Assembly: GCA_948146395.1 (NCBI GenBank)
Contig: OX411559.1
Coordinates: 186,001-250,000 of the forward strand
Reading direction: 5' to 3'
DNA from: Fragum whitleyi
Lineage: Eukaryota; Mollusca; Bivalvia; Cardiida; Cardiidae
Length of the DNA stretch: 64,000 nt
The position numbers and the translations under genes were made by a program. This document shows, in pieces, positions 24,001 to 37,800 of this stretch. The notes under the pieces are model-generated. The model saw only the letters and a list, made by a program, of their open reading frames with translations. It was not told the DNA's origin and ran no database searches. Numbering within the stretch: position 1 is the first letter of the stretch; the number at the start of each line of letters is the position of its first letter.

Positions 24001-27000
24001 CCAACATAGTCCCAAACACGAGCGTTCACTAGCTATGTATGTGCACTTCAAATTAACACCGGTTTCATTGCCGTCTGATGCATCCGTCTGTGCGTTTATG
24101 CAGCATCCCTGACCCCTTGTTATTCGATCTAATAGTAATTATTCAATCTTGATTTAATGTTAAATATTTTGGGTACCCATTTTTCGATCGACTGATGCGC
24201 CCATGCATCCATACCCAAATCGTCCCAAACAAGCGCGTTCACTAGCTATGCATGTGCGCTTCAAATTAACACCGGTTTCGTTGCCGTCTGATGCATCCGT
24301 CTGTGCGTTTATGCAGCATCCCTGACCCCTTGTTATTCGATTTAATAGTAATTATTTAATCCTTATTTAATGTTAAATATTTTGGGTACCCGATTTTCGA
24401 TCGACTGATGCGCCCATGCATCCATACCCACATCGTCCCAAACACGCGCGTTCACTAGCTATGCATGTGCGCTTCAAATTAACACCGGTTTCGTTGCCGT
24501 CTGATGCATCCGTCTGTGCGTTTATGCAGCATCCCTGACCTCTTGTTATTCGATTTAATAGTAATTATTTAATCCTGATTTAATGTTAAATATTTTGGGT
24601 ATCCATTTTTCGATCGACTGATGCGCCCATGCATCCATACCCACATCGTCCCAAACACGCGCGTTCACTAGCTATGCATGTGCGCTTCAAATTAACACCG
24701 GTTTCGTTGCCGTCTGATGCATCCGTCTGTGCGTTTATGCATCATCCCTGACCCCTTGTTATTCGATTTAATAGTAATTATTTAATCCTGATTTAATGTT
24801 AAATATTTTGGGTACCCATTTTTCGATCGACTGATGCGCCCATGCATCCATACCCACATCGTCCCAAACACGCGCGTTCACTATCTATGCATGTGCGCTT
24901 CAACTTAACACCGGTTTCGTTTCCGTCTGATGCATCTGTCTGTGCGTTTATGCAGCATCCCTGACCTCTTGTTATTCGATTTAATAGTAATTACTTAATC
25001 CTGATTTAATGTTAAATATTTTGGGTACCCGATTTTCGATCGACTGATGCGCCCATGCATCCATACCCACATCGTCCCAAACACGCGCGTTCACTAGCTA
25101 TACACGTGCTCTTCAAATTAACACCGGTTTCGTTGCCGTCTAATGCATCCGTCTGTGCGTTTATGCAGCATCCCTGAACCCTTGTTATTCGATTTAATAA
25201 TAATTATTTAATCCTGATTTAATGTTAAATATTTTGGGTACCCATTTTTCGATCGAATAATGCGCCCATGCATCCATACCAACATTGTCCCAAACACGCG
25301 CGTTCGCTAGCTATGCATGTGCGCTTCAAATTAACACCGGTTTCGTTGCCGTCTGATGCATCCGTCTGTGCGTTTATGCAGCATCCCTGACCCTTTGTTA
25401 TTCGATTTAATAGTAATTATTTAATCCTGATTTAATGTTAAATATTTTGGGTACCCATTTTTCGATCGACTGATGCGTCCATGCCTCCATTCCCACATCG
25501 TCCCAAACAAGCGCGTTCACTAGCTATGCATGTGCGCTTCAAATCAACACCGGTTTCGTTGCCGTCTGATGCATCCGTCTGTGCGTTTATGCAGCATCCC
25601 TAACCCCTTGTTATTCGATTTAATAGTAATTATTTAATCCTTATTTAATGTTAAATATTTTGGGTACCCATTTTTCGGTCGACTGATGCGCCCATGCATC
25701 CATACGCACATCGTCCCAAACACGCACGTTCACTAGCTTTGCATGTTCGCTTCAAATTAACACCGGTTTCGTTGCCGTCTGATGCATCCGTCTGTGCGTT
25801 TATGCAGCATCCATGACCCCTTGTTATTCGATTTAATAGTAATTATTTAATCCTGATTTAATGTTAAATAGTTTGGGTACCCATTTTTCGATCGACTGAT
25901 GCGCCCATGCATCCATACCCACATCGTCCCAAACACGCGCGTTCACTAGCTATGCATGTGCGCTTCAAATTAACACCGGTTTCGGTGCCGTCTGATGCAT
26001 CCGTCTGTGCGTTTATGCAGCATCCCTGACCCCTTGTTATTCGATTTAATAGTAATTATTTAATCCTGATTTAATGTTAAATATTTTGGGTACCCATTTT
26101 TCGATCGACTGATGCGCCCATGCATCCATACCCACATCATCCCAAACACGCGCGTTCACTAGCTATGAATGTGCGCTTCAAATTAACACCGGTTTCGTTG
26201 TCGTCTGATGCATCCGTCTGTGCGTTTATGCAGCATCACTGACCCCTTGTTATACGATTTAATAGTAATTATTTAATCCTGATTTAATGTTAAATATTTT
26301 GGGTACCCATTTTTCGATCGACTGATGCGCCCATGCATCCATACCAACATCGTCCCAAACACGACCGTTCACTAGCTATGCATGTGCACTTCAAATAAAC
26401 ACCGGTTTCATTGCCGTCTGATGCATCCGTCTGTGCGTTTATGCAGCATCCCTGACCCCTTGTTATTCGATCTAATAGTAATTATTCAATCTTGATTTAA
26501 TGTTAAATATTTTGGGTACCCATTTTTCGATCGACTGATGCGCCCATGCATCCATACCCACATTGTCCCAAACAAGCGCGTTCACTAGCTATGCATGTGC
26601 GCTTCAAATTAACACCGGTTTCGTTGCCGTCTGATGCATCCGTCTGTGCGTTTATGCAGCATCCCTGACCCCTTGTTATTCGATTTAATAGTAATTATTT
26701 AATCCTGATTTAATGTTAAATATTTTGGGTACCCATTTTTCGATCGACTGATGCGCCCATGCATCCATACCCACATCGTCCCAAACACGCGCGTTCACTA
26801 GCTATGCATGTGCGCTTCAAATTAAAACCGGTTTCGTTGCCGTCTGATGCATCCGTCTGTGCGTTTATGCAGCATCCCTGACCTCTTGTTATTCGATCTA
26901 ATAGTAATTATTTAATCCCTGATTTAATGTTAAATATTTTGGGTATCCATTTTTCGATCGACTGATGCGCCCATGCATCCATACCCACATCGTCCCAAAC

Positions 27001-30000
27001 ACGCGCGTTCACTAGCTATGCATGTGCTCTTCAAATTAACACCGGTTTCGTTGCCATCTGATGCATCCGTCTGTGCGTTTATGCAGCATCCCTGACCCCT
27101 TGTTATTCGATTTAATAGTAATTATTTAATCCTGATTTAATGTTAAATATTTTGGGTACCCATTTTTCGATCGACTGATGCGCCCATGCATCCATACCCA
27201 CATCGTCCAAAACAAGCGCGTTCACTAGCTATGCATGTGCGCTTCAAATTAACAACGGTTTCGTTGCCGTCTGATGCATCCGTCTGTGCGTTTATGCATC
27301 ATCCCTGACCCCCTGTTATTCGATTTATTAGTAATTATTTAATCCTGATTTAATGTTAAATATTTTTTGTACCAATTTTTCGATCGACTGATGCGCCCAT
27401 GCATCCATACCCACATTGTCCCAAACACGCGCGTTCACTAGCTATGCATGTGCGCTTCAAATTAACAACGATTTCGTTGCCGTCTGTTGCCGTCTGATGC
27501 AACCGTCTGTGCGTTTATGCAGCATCCCTGACCCCTTGTTATACGATTTGATAGTAATTATTTAATCCTGATTTAATGTTAAATATTTATGGTACCCATT
27601 TTTCGATCGACTGATGCGCCCATGCATCCATACAAACATCGTCCCAAACACGAGCGTTCACTAGCTATGCATGTGCACTTCAAATTAACACCGGTTTCAT
27701 TGCCGTCTGATGCATCCGTCTGTGCGTTTATGCAGCATCCCTGACCCCTTGTTATTCGATCTAATAGTAATTATTCAATCTTGATTTAATGTTAAATATT
27801 TTGGGTACCCATTTTTCGATCGACTGATGCGCCCATGCATCCATACCCAAATCCTCCCAAACAAGCGTTTTCACTAGCTATGCATGTGCGCTTCAAATTA
27901 ACACCGGTTTCGTTGCCGTCTGATGCATCTGTCTGTTCGTTTATGCAGCATCCCTGACCCCTTGTTATTCGATTTAATAGTAATTATTTAATCCTTATTT
28001 AATGTTAAATATTTTGGGTACCCATTTTTCGATCGACTGATGCGCCCATGCATCCATACCCACATCGTCCCAAACACGCGCGTTCACTAGCTATGCATGT
28101 GCGCTTCAAATTAAAACCGGTTTCGTTGCCGTCTGATGCATCCGTCTGTGCGTTTATGCAGCATCCCTGACCTCTTGTTATTCGATTTAATAGTAATTAT
28201 TTAATCTTGATTCAATGTTAAATATTTTGGGTATCCATTTTTCGATCGACTGATGCGCCCATGCATCCATACCCACATCGTCCCAAACACGCGCGTTCAC
28301 TAGCTAAGCATGTGCGCTTCAAACTTACACCGGTTTCGTTGCCGTCTGATGCATCCGTCTGTGCGTTTATGCAGCATCCCTGACCCCTTGTTATTCGATT
28401 TAATAGTAATTATTTAATCCTGATTTAATGTTAAATATTTTGGGTACCCATTTTTCGATCCTCTGTTGCGCCCATGCATCAATACCCACATCGACCCAAA
28501 CACGCGCGTTCACTAGCTATGCATGTGCGCTTCAAATTAACAACGGTTTCGTTGCCGTCTGATGCATCCGTCTGTGCGTTTATGTAGCATCCCTAACCCC
28601 TTGTTATTCGATTTAATAGTAATTATTTAATCCTGATTTAATGTTAAATATTTTGGGTACCCATTTTTCGATCGACTGATGCGCCCATGCATCCATACCC
28701 ACATCGTCCCAAACACGCGCGTTCACTAGCTATGCATGTGCGCTTCAAATTAACACCGGTTACGTTGCCGTCTGATGCATCCGTCTGTGCGTTTATGCAT
28801 CGTCCCTGACCCCTTGTTATTCGATTTATTAGTAATTATTTAATCCTGATTTAATGTTAAATATTTTTTGTACCAATTTTTCGATCGACTGATGCGCCCA
28901 TGCATCCATACCCACATTGTCCCAAACACGCGCGTTCACTAGCTATGCATGTGCGCTTCAAATTAACACCGGTTTCGTTGTCGTCTAATGCAACCGTCTG
29001 TGCGTTTATGCAGCATCCCTGACGCCTTGTTATTCGATTTAATAGTAATTATTTAATCCTGATTTAATGTTAAATATCTTGGGTACCCATTTTTCGATCG
29101 ACTGATGCGCCCATGCATCCATACCCACATCGTCCCAAACACGAGCGTTCACTAGCTATGCATGTGCGCTTCAAATTAACAACGGTTTCGTTGCCGCCTG
29201 ATGCATCCGTCTGTGCGTTTATGCAGCATCACTGACCCCTTGTTATTCGATTTAATAGTAATTATTTAATCCTGATTTAATGTTAAATATTTTGGGTACC
29301 CATTTTTCGATCGACTGATGCGCCCATGCATCCATACCCACATTGTCCCAAACACGCACGTTCACTAGCTTTGCATGTGCGCTTCAAATTGACACCGGTT
29401 TCGATGCCGTCTGATGCATCCGTCTGTGCGTTTATGCAGCATCCCTGACGCCTTGTTATTCGATTTAATAGTAATTATTTAATCCTGATTTAATGTTAAA
29501 TATTTTGGGTACCCATTTTTCGATCGACTGATGCGCCCATGCATCCATACCAACATCGTCCCAAACACGCGCGTTCGCTAGCTATGCATGTGCGCTTCAA
29601 ATTAACACCGGTTTCGTTGCCGTCTGATGCATCTGTCTGTGCGGTTATGCAGCATCCCTGACCCCTTGTTATTCGATTTAATAGTAATTATTTAATCCTG
29701 ATTTAATGTTAAATATTTTGGGTACCCATTTTTCGATCGACTGATGCGCCCATGTATCCATACCCACATCATCCCAAACACGCGCTTTCACTAGCTATGA
29801 ATGTGCGCTTCAAATTAACACCGGTTTCGTTGCCGTCTGATGCTTCCGTCTGTGCGTTTATGCAGCATCCCTGACCCCTTGTTATACGATTTAATAGTAA
29901 TTATTTAATCCTGATTTAATGTTAAATATTTATGGTACCCATTTTTCGATCGACTGATGCGCCCATGCATCCATACCAACATCGTCCCAAACACGAGCGT

Positions 30001-30107
30001 TCACTAGCTATGCATGTGCACTTCAAATTAACACCGGTTTCGTTGCCGTCTGATGCATCCGTCTGTGCGTTTATGCAGCATCCCTGACCCCTTGTTATTC
30101 GATCTAA
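24001..30107. repeat. Middle-domain satellite, heterogeneous monomers
   Basis: About 28.6 monomers. A marker monomer containing GATCTAATAGTAATTATTC recurs with its ATTCAATC at 24,141, 26,484, 27,773 and 30,116. These are spacings of 11 monomers, 6 monomers plus 11 bases, and 11 monomers. Following monomers often carry CCCAAATCG, ACAAGCG, CCTTATTTA and GGGTATCC, so the order is loosely repeated but with more substitutions than in the flanking domains. The TTTTTTGTACC variant first appears here at 27,361. There is one extra base at about 26,917. No gene is present. Confidence 0.8.
27477..27496. repeat. 10-bp direct duplication (TTGCCGTCTG twice) at a monomer boundary
   Basis: TTGCCGTCTG occurs at 27,477-27,486 and again at 27,487-27,496, where the other monomers I read have one copy. 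It shifts the 213-bp register by +10. It looks like a replication-slippage or small end-joining insertion, and it is a private marker of this monomer. Confidence 0.9.
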
Positions 30108-30600
30108 TAGTAATTATTCAATCTTGATTTAATGTTAAATATTTTGGGTACCCATTTTTCGATCGACTGATGCGCCCATGCATCCATACCCAAATCGTCC
30201 CAAACAAGCGTTTTCACTAGCTATGCATGTGCGCTTCAAATTAACACCGGTTTCGTTGCCGTCTGATGCATCTGTCTGTGCGTTTATGTAGCATCCCTGA
30301 CCCCTTGTTATTCGATTTAATAGTAATTATTTAATCCTTATTTAATGTTAAATATTTTGGGTACCCATTTTTCGATCGACTGATGCGCCCATGCATCCAT
30401 ACCCACATCGTCCCAAACACGCGCGTTCACTAGCTATGCATGTGCGCTTCAAATTAAAACCGGTTTCGTTGCCGTCTGATGCATCCGTCTGTGCGTTTAT
30501 GCAGCATCCCTGAACTCTTGTTATTCGATTTAATAGTAATTATTTAATCTTGATTAAATGTTAAATATTTTGGGTATCCATTTTTCGATCGACTGATGCA
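30108..30600. repeat. 493-bp out-of-register tandem duplication, copy 1
   Basis: From TAGTAATTATTCAATC at 30,108 to GACTGATGCA ending at 30,600. The length is 2 x 213 + 67, not a multiple of the monomer. Copy 2 begins immediately at 30,601 with the same sequence. Differences between the copies include TTCGATCG against TTCAATCG (30,651), GATTTAAT against GATTTGAT (30,808) and CTGAACTC against CTGACCTC. Confidence 0.9.
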
Positions 30601-31093
30601 TAGTAATTATTCAATCTTGATTTAATGTTAAATATTTTGGGTACCCATTTTTCAATCGACTGATGCGCCCATGCATCCATACCCAAATCGTCCCAAACAA
30701 GCGTTTTCACTAGCTATGCATGTGCGCTTCAAATTAACACCGGTTTCGTTGCCGTCTGATGCATCTGTCTGTGCGTTTATGTAGCATCCCTGACCCCTTG
30801 TTATTCGATTTGATAGTAATTATTTAATCCTTATTTAATGTTAAATATTTTGGGTACCCATTTTTCGATCGACTGATGCGCCCATGCATCCATACCCACA
30901 TCGTCCCAAACACGCGCGTTCACTAGCTATGCATGTGCGCTTCAAATTAAAACCGGTTTCGTTGCCGTCTGATGCATCCGTCTGTGCGTTTATGCAGCAT
31001 CCCTGACCTCTTGTTATTCGATTTAATAGTAATTATTTAATCTTGATTTAATGTTAAATATTTTGGGTATCCATTTTTCGATCGACTGATGCG
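30601..31093. repeat. 493-bp out-of-register tandem duplication, copy 2
   Basis: Begins in the middle of a monomer (phase about 59), directly after a monomer that stops at phase about 125. About 146 bp of a normal monomer is therefore missing at the junction, leaving a 67-bp partial monomer. All monomers to the right are shifted by 67 relative to those on the left. The copy merges into normal monomers near 31,090. Confidence 0.9.
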
Positions 31094-34000
31094 CCCATGC
31101 ATCCATACCCACATCGTCCCAAACACGTGCGTTCACTAGCTAAGCATGTGCGCTTCAAATTAACAACGGTTTCGTTGCCGTCTGATGCATCCGTCTGTGC
31201 GTTTATGCAGCATCCCTGACCCCTTGTTATTCGATTTAATAGTAATTATTTAATCCTGATTTAATGTTAAATATTTTGGGTACCCATTTTTCGATCGACT
31301 GATGCGCCCATGCATCCATACCCACATCGTCCCAAACACGCGCGTTCACTAGCTATGCATGTGCGCTTCAAATTAAAACCGGTTTCGTTGCCGTCTGATG
31401 CATCCGTCTGTGCGTTTATGCAGCATCCCTGACCTCTTGTTATTCGATTTAATAGTAATTATTTAATCTTGATTTAATGTTAAATATTTTGGGTATCCAT
31501 TTTTCGATCGACTGATGCGCCCATGCATCCATACCCACATCGTCCCAAACACGTGCGTTCACTAGCTAAGCATGTGCGCTTCAAACTCACACCGGTTTCG
31601 TTGCCGTCTGATGCATCCGTCTGTGCGTTTATGCAGCATCCCTGACCCCTTGTTATTCGATTTAATAGTAATTATTTAATCCTGATTTAATGTTAAATAT
31701 TTTGGGTACCCATTTTTCGATCGACTGATGCGCCCATGCATCCATACCCTCATCGTCCCAAACACGCGCGTTCACTAGCTATGCATGTGCGCTTCAAATT
31801 AACACCGGTTTCGTTGCCGTCTGATGCATCCGTCTGTGCGTTTATGCATCGTCCCTGACCCCTTGTTATTCGATTTATTAGTAATTATTTAATCTTGATT
31901 TAATGTTAAATATTTTTTTTACCAATTTTCGATCGACTGATGCGCCCATGCATCCATACCCACATCATCCCAAACACGCGCTTTCACTAGCTATGAATGT
32001 GCGCTTCAAATTAACACCGGTTTCGTTGCCGTCTGATGCATCCGTCTGTGCGTTTATGCAGCATCCCTGACCCCTTGTTATACGATTTAATAGTAATTAT
32101 TTAATCCTGATTTAATGTTAAATATTTATGGTACCCATTTTTCGATCGACTGATGCGCCCATGCATCCATACCAACATCGTCCCAAACACGAGCGTTCAC
32201 TAGCTATGCATGTGCACTTCAAATTAACACCGGTTTCGTTGCCGTCTGATGCATCCGTCTGTGCGTTTATGCAGCATCCCTGACCCCTTGTTATTCGATC
32301 TAATAGTAATTATTCAATCTTGATTTAATGTTAAATATTTTGGGTACCCATTTTTCGATCGACTGATGCGCCCATGCATCCATACCCAAATCGTCCCAAA
32401 CAATCGTTTTCACTAGCTATGCATGTGCGCTTCAAATTAACACCGGTTTCGTTGCCGTCTGATGCATCTGTCTGTGCGATTATGTAGCATCCCTGACCCC
32501 TTGTTATTCGATTTAATAGTAATTATTTAATCCTTATTTAATGTTAAATATTTTGGGTACCCATTTTGCGATCGACTGATGCGCCCATGCATCCATACAA
32601 ACATCGTCCCAAACACGAGCGTTCACTACCTATGCATGTGCACTTCAAATTAATACCGGTTTCATTGCCGTCTGATGCATCCGTCTGTGCGTTTATGCAG
32701 TATCCCTGACCCCTTGTTATTCGATCTAATAGTAATTATTCAATCTTGATTTAATGTTAAATATTTTGGGTACCCATTTTTCGATCGGCTGATGCGCCCA
32801 TGCATCCAAACCCAAATCGTCCCAAACAAGCGCGTTCACTAGCTATGCATGTGCGCTTCAAATTAACACCGGTTTCGTTGCCGTCTGATGCATCCGTCTG
32901 TGCGTTTATGCAGCATCCCTGACCCCTTGTTATTCTATTCAATAGTTATTTTTTAATCCTTATTTAATGTTAAATATTTTGGGTACCCATTTTTCGATCG
33001 ACTGATGCGCCCATGCATCCATACCCACATCGTCCCAAACACGCGCGTTCACTAGCTATGCATGTGCGCTTCAAATTAACACCGGTTTCGTTGCCGTCTG
33101 ATGCATCCGTCTGTGCGTTTATGCAGCATCCCTGACCCCTTGTTATTCGATTTAATAGTAATTATTTAATCCTGATTTAATGTGAAATATTTTGGGTATC
33201 CATTTTTCGATCGACTGATGCGCCCATGCATCCATACCCACATCGTCCCAAACACGCGCGTTTACTAGCTATACATGTGCGCTTCAAATTAACACCGGTT
33301 TCGTTGCCGTCTGATGCATCCGTCTGTGCGTTTATGCAGCATCCCTGACCCCTTGTTATTCGATTTGATAGTAATTATTTAATCCTGATTTAATGTTAAA
33401 TATTTTGGGTACCCATTTTTCGATCCTCTGATGCGCCCATGCATCAATACCCACATCGACCCAAACACGCGTGTTCACTAGCTATGCATGTGCGCTTCAA
33501 ATTAACACCGGTTTCGTTGCCGTCTGATGCATCCGTCTGTGCGTTTATGCAGCAACCCTGACCCCTTGTTATTCGATTTAATAGTAATTATTTAATCCTG
33601 ATTTAATGTTAAATATTTTGGGTACCCAATTTTCGATCGACTGTTGCGCCCATGCATCCATACCCACATCGTCCTAAACACGCGCGTTCACTAGCTATGC
33701 ATGTGCGCTTCAAATTAACACCGGTTTCGTTGGCGTCTGATGCATCCGTCTGTGCGTTTATGCAGCATCCCTGACCCCTTGTTATTCGATTTATAAGTAA
33801 TTATTTAATCCTGATTTAATGTTAAATATTTTTTGTACCAATTTTTCGATCGACTGATGCGCCCATGCATCCATACCCACATTGTCCCAAACACGCGCGT
33901 TCACTATATATGCATGTGCGCTTCAAATTAACAACGGTTTCAGTGCCGTCTAATGTATCCGTCTGTGCGTTTATGCAGCATCCCTGACGCCTTGTTATTC

Positions 34001-34810
34001 GATTTAATAGTAATTATTTAATCCTGATTTAATGTTAAATATTTTGGGTACCCATTTCTCGATCGACTGATGCGCCCATGCATCCATACCCACATCGTCC
34101 CAAACACGCGCGTTCACTATCTATGCATGTGCGCTTCAAATTAACAACGGTTTCGTTGCCGTCTGATGCATCTGTCTGTGCGTTTATGCAGCATCCCTGA
34201 CCCCTTGTTATTCGATTTAATAGTAATTACTTAATCCTGATTTAATGTTAAATATTATGGGTACCCGATTTTCGATCGACTGATGCGCCCATGCATCCAA
34301 ACCCACATCGTCCCAAACACGCGTGTTCACTAGCTATGCACGTGCTCTTCAAAATAACACCGGTTTCGTTGCCGTCTGATGCATCCGTCTGTGCGTTTAT
34401 GCAGCATCCCTGAACCCTTGTTATTCGATTTAATAATAATTATTTAATCCTGATTTAATGTTAAATATTTTGGGTACCCATTTTTCGATCGACTGATGCG
34501 CCCATGCATCCATACCCACATCGTCCCAAACACGCACGTTCACTAGCTATGCATGTGCGCTTCAAATTAACACCGGTTTCCTTGCCGTCTGATGCATCCG
34601 TCTGTGCGTTTATGCAGCATCCCTGACCCCTTGTTATTCGATTAAATAGTAATTATTTAATCCTGATTTAATGTTAAATATTTTGGGTACCCATTTTTCG
34701 ATCGACTGATGCGCCCATGCATCCATACCCACATCGTCCCAAACAAGCGCGTTCACTAGCTATGCATGTGCGCTTCAAATTAACACCGGTTTCCTTGCCG
34801 TCTGATGCAA
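31094..34810. repeat. Middle-domain satellite, right part
   Basis: About 17.5 monomers. A 426-bp (two-monomer) repeat is visible through ACGTGCGTTC followed by TAAGCATGTG (31,126 and 31,552). The ATTCAATC marker recurs at 32,312 and 32,738, two monomers apart. One monomer at 31,909-31,930 has an eight-T run and a missing base (TTTTTTTTACCAATTTTCG). Monomers with CCCGATTTTCG, CGTGTTCAC and AATAATAATT at 34,200-34,450 are precursors or relatives of those in the 24-monomer block. No gene is present. Confidence 0.8.
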
Positions 34811-37800
34811 CCGTCTGTGCGTTTATGCAGCATCCCTGACCCCTTGTTATTCGATTTAATAGTAATTATTTAATCCTGATTTAATGTTAAATATTTTGGG
34901 TACCCATTTTTCGATCGACTGATGCGCCCATGCATCCATACCAACATCGTCCCAAACACGCGCGTTCGCTAGCTATGCATGTGCGCTTCAAATTAACACC
35001 GGTTTCGTTGCCGTCTGATGCATCCGTCTGTGCGTTTATGCAGTATCCCTGACCAGTTGTTATTCGATTTAATAGTAATTATTTAATCCTGATTTAATGT
35101 AAAATATTTTGGGTACCCATTTTTCGATCGACTGATGCGCCCATGCATCCATACCCACATCATCCCAAACACGCGCGTTCACTAGCTATGAATGTGCGCT
35201 TCAAATTAACACCGGTTTCGTTGCCGTCTGATGCATCCGTCTGTGCGTTTATGCAGCATCCCTGACCCCTTGTTATACGATTTAATAGTAATTATTTAAT
35301 CCTGATTTAATGTTAAATATTTTGGGTACCCATTTTTCGATCGACTGATGCGCCCATGCATCCATACAAACATCGTCCCATACACGAGCGTTCACTAGCT
35401 ATGCATGTGCACTTCAAATTAACACCGGTTTCATTGCCGTCTGATACATCCGTCTGTGCGTTTATGCAGTATCCCTGACCCCTTGTTATTCGATCTAATA
35501 GTAATTATTCAATCTTGATTTAATTTTAAATATTTTGGGTACCCATTTTTCGATCGGCTGATGCGCCCATGCATCCATACCAAAATCGTCCAAAATAAGC
35601 GCGTTCACTAGCTATGCATGTGCGCTTCAAATTAACACCGGTTTCGTTGCCGTCTAATGCATCCGTCTGTGCGTTTATGCAGCATCCCTGACCCCTTGTT
35701 ATTCTATTCAATAGTTATTTTTTAATCCTTATTTAATGTTAAATATTTTGGGTACCCATTTTTCGATCGACTGATGCGCTCATGCATCCATACCCACATC
35801 GTCCCAAGCACGCGCGTTCACTAGCTATACATGTACGTTTCAAATTAACACCGGTTTCGTTGCCGTCTGATGCATCCGTCTGTGCGTTTATGCAGCATCC
35901 CTGACCCCTTGTTATTCGATTTAATAGTAATTATTTAATCCTGATTTAATGTTAAATATTTCGGGTACCCATTTTTCGATCCCCTGATGCGCCCATGCAT
36001 CAATACCCACATCGACCCAAACACGCGCGTTCACTAGCTATGCATGTGCGCTTCAAATTAACACCGGTTTCGTTGCCGTCTGATGCATCCGTCTGTGCGT
36101 TTATGCAGCAACCCTGACCCCTTGTTATTCGATTTAATAGTAATTATTTAATCCTGATTTAATGTTAAATATTTTGGGTACCCATTTTTCGATCGACTGA
36201 TGCGCCCATGCATCAATACCCACATCGTCCTAAACACGCGCGTTCACTAGCTATGCATGTGCGCTTCAAATTAACACCGGTTTCGTTGCCGTCTGATGCA
36301 TCCGTCTGTGCGTTTATGCAGCATCCCTGACCCCTTGTTATTCGATTTATAAGTAATTATTTAATCCTGATTTAATGTTAAATATTTTTTGTACCAATTT
36401 TTCGATCGACTGATGCGCCCATGCATCCATACCCACATTGTCCCAAACACGCGCTTTCACTATATATGCATGTGCGCTTCAAATAAACAACGTTTTCGTT
36501 GCCGTCTAATGTATCCGTCTGTGCGTTTATGCAGCATCCCTGACGCCTTGTTATTCGATTTAATAGTAATTATTTAATCCTGATTTAATGTTAAATATTT
36601 TGGGTACCCATTTTTCGATCGACTGATGCGCCCATGCATCCATACCCACATCGTCCCAAACACGCGCGTTCACTATCTATGCATGTGCGCTTCAAATTAA
36701 CAACGGTTTCGTTGCCGTCTGATGCATCTGTCTGTGCGTTTATGCAGCATCCCTGACCCCTTGTTATTCGATTTAATAGTAATTACTTAATCCTGATTTA
36801 ATGTTAAATATTTTGGGTACCCGATTTTCGATCGACTGATGCGCCCATGCATCCATACCCACATCGTCCCAAACACGCGTGTTCACTAGCTATGCACGTG
36901 CTCTTCAAATTAACACCGGTTTCGTTGCCGTCTGATGCATCCGTCTGTGCGTTTATGCAGCATCCCTGAACCCTTGTTATTCGATTTAATAATAATTATT
37001 TAATCCTGATTTAATGTTAAATATTTTGGGTACCCATTTTTCGATCGACTGATGCGCCCATGCATCCATACCCACATCGTCCCAAACACGCGCGTTCACT
37101 AGCTATGCATGTGCGCTTCAAATTAACACCGGTTTCGTTGCAGTCTGATGCATCCGTCTGTGCGTTTATGCAGCATCCCTGACCCCTTGTTATTCGATTT
37201 TATAGTAATTATTTAATCCTGATTTAATGTTAAATATTTTGGGTACCCATTTTTCGAACGACTAATGCGCCCATGCATCCATACCCACATCGTCCCAAAC
37301 ACGCGCGTTCGCTAGCTATGCATGTGCGCTTCAAATTAACACCGGTTTCGTTGCCGTCTGATGCATCCGTCTGTGCGTTTATGCAGCATCCCTGACCCTT
37401 TGTTATTCGATTTAATAGTAATTATTTAATCCTGATTTAATGTAAAATATTTTGGGTACCCATTTTTCGATCGACTGATGCGCCCATGCATCCATACCCA
37501 CATCGTCCCAAAAATGCGCGTTCACTAGCTATGCATGTGCGCTTCAAATTAACACCGGTTTCATTGCCGTCTGATGCATCCGTCTGTGCGTTTATGCAGC
37601 ATCCCTGACCCCTTGTTATTCGATTTAATAGTAATTAATTAATCCTTATTTAATGTTAAATATTTTGGGTACCCATTTTTCGGTCGACTGATGCGCCCAT
37701 GCATCTATACGCACATCGTCCCAAACACGCACGTTCACTTGCTATGCATGTGCACTTCAAATTAACACCGGTTTCATTGCCGTCTGATGCATCCGTCTGT

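Noticed and set aside
31900..31930. T-rich run as an RNA polymerase III terminator or promoter
   Set aside because: It is a local variant of the TTTTTTGTACC monomer type with one lost base, and no A/B-box-bearing transcript unit is visible upstream.
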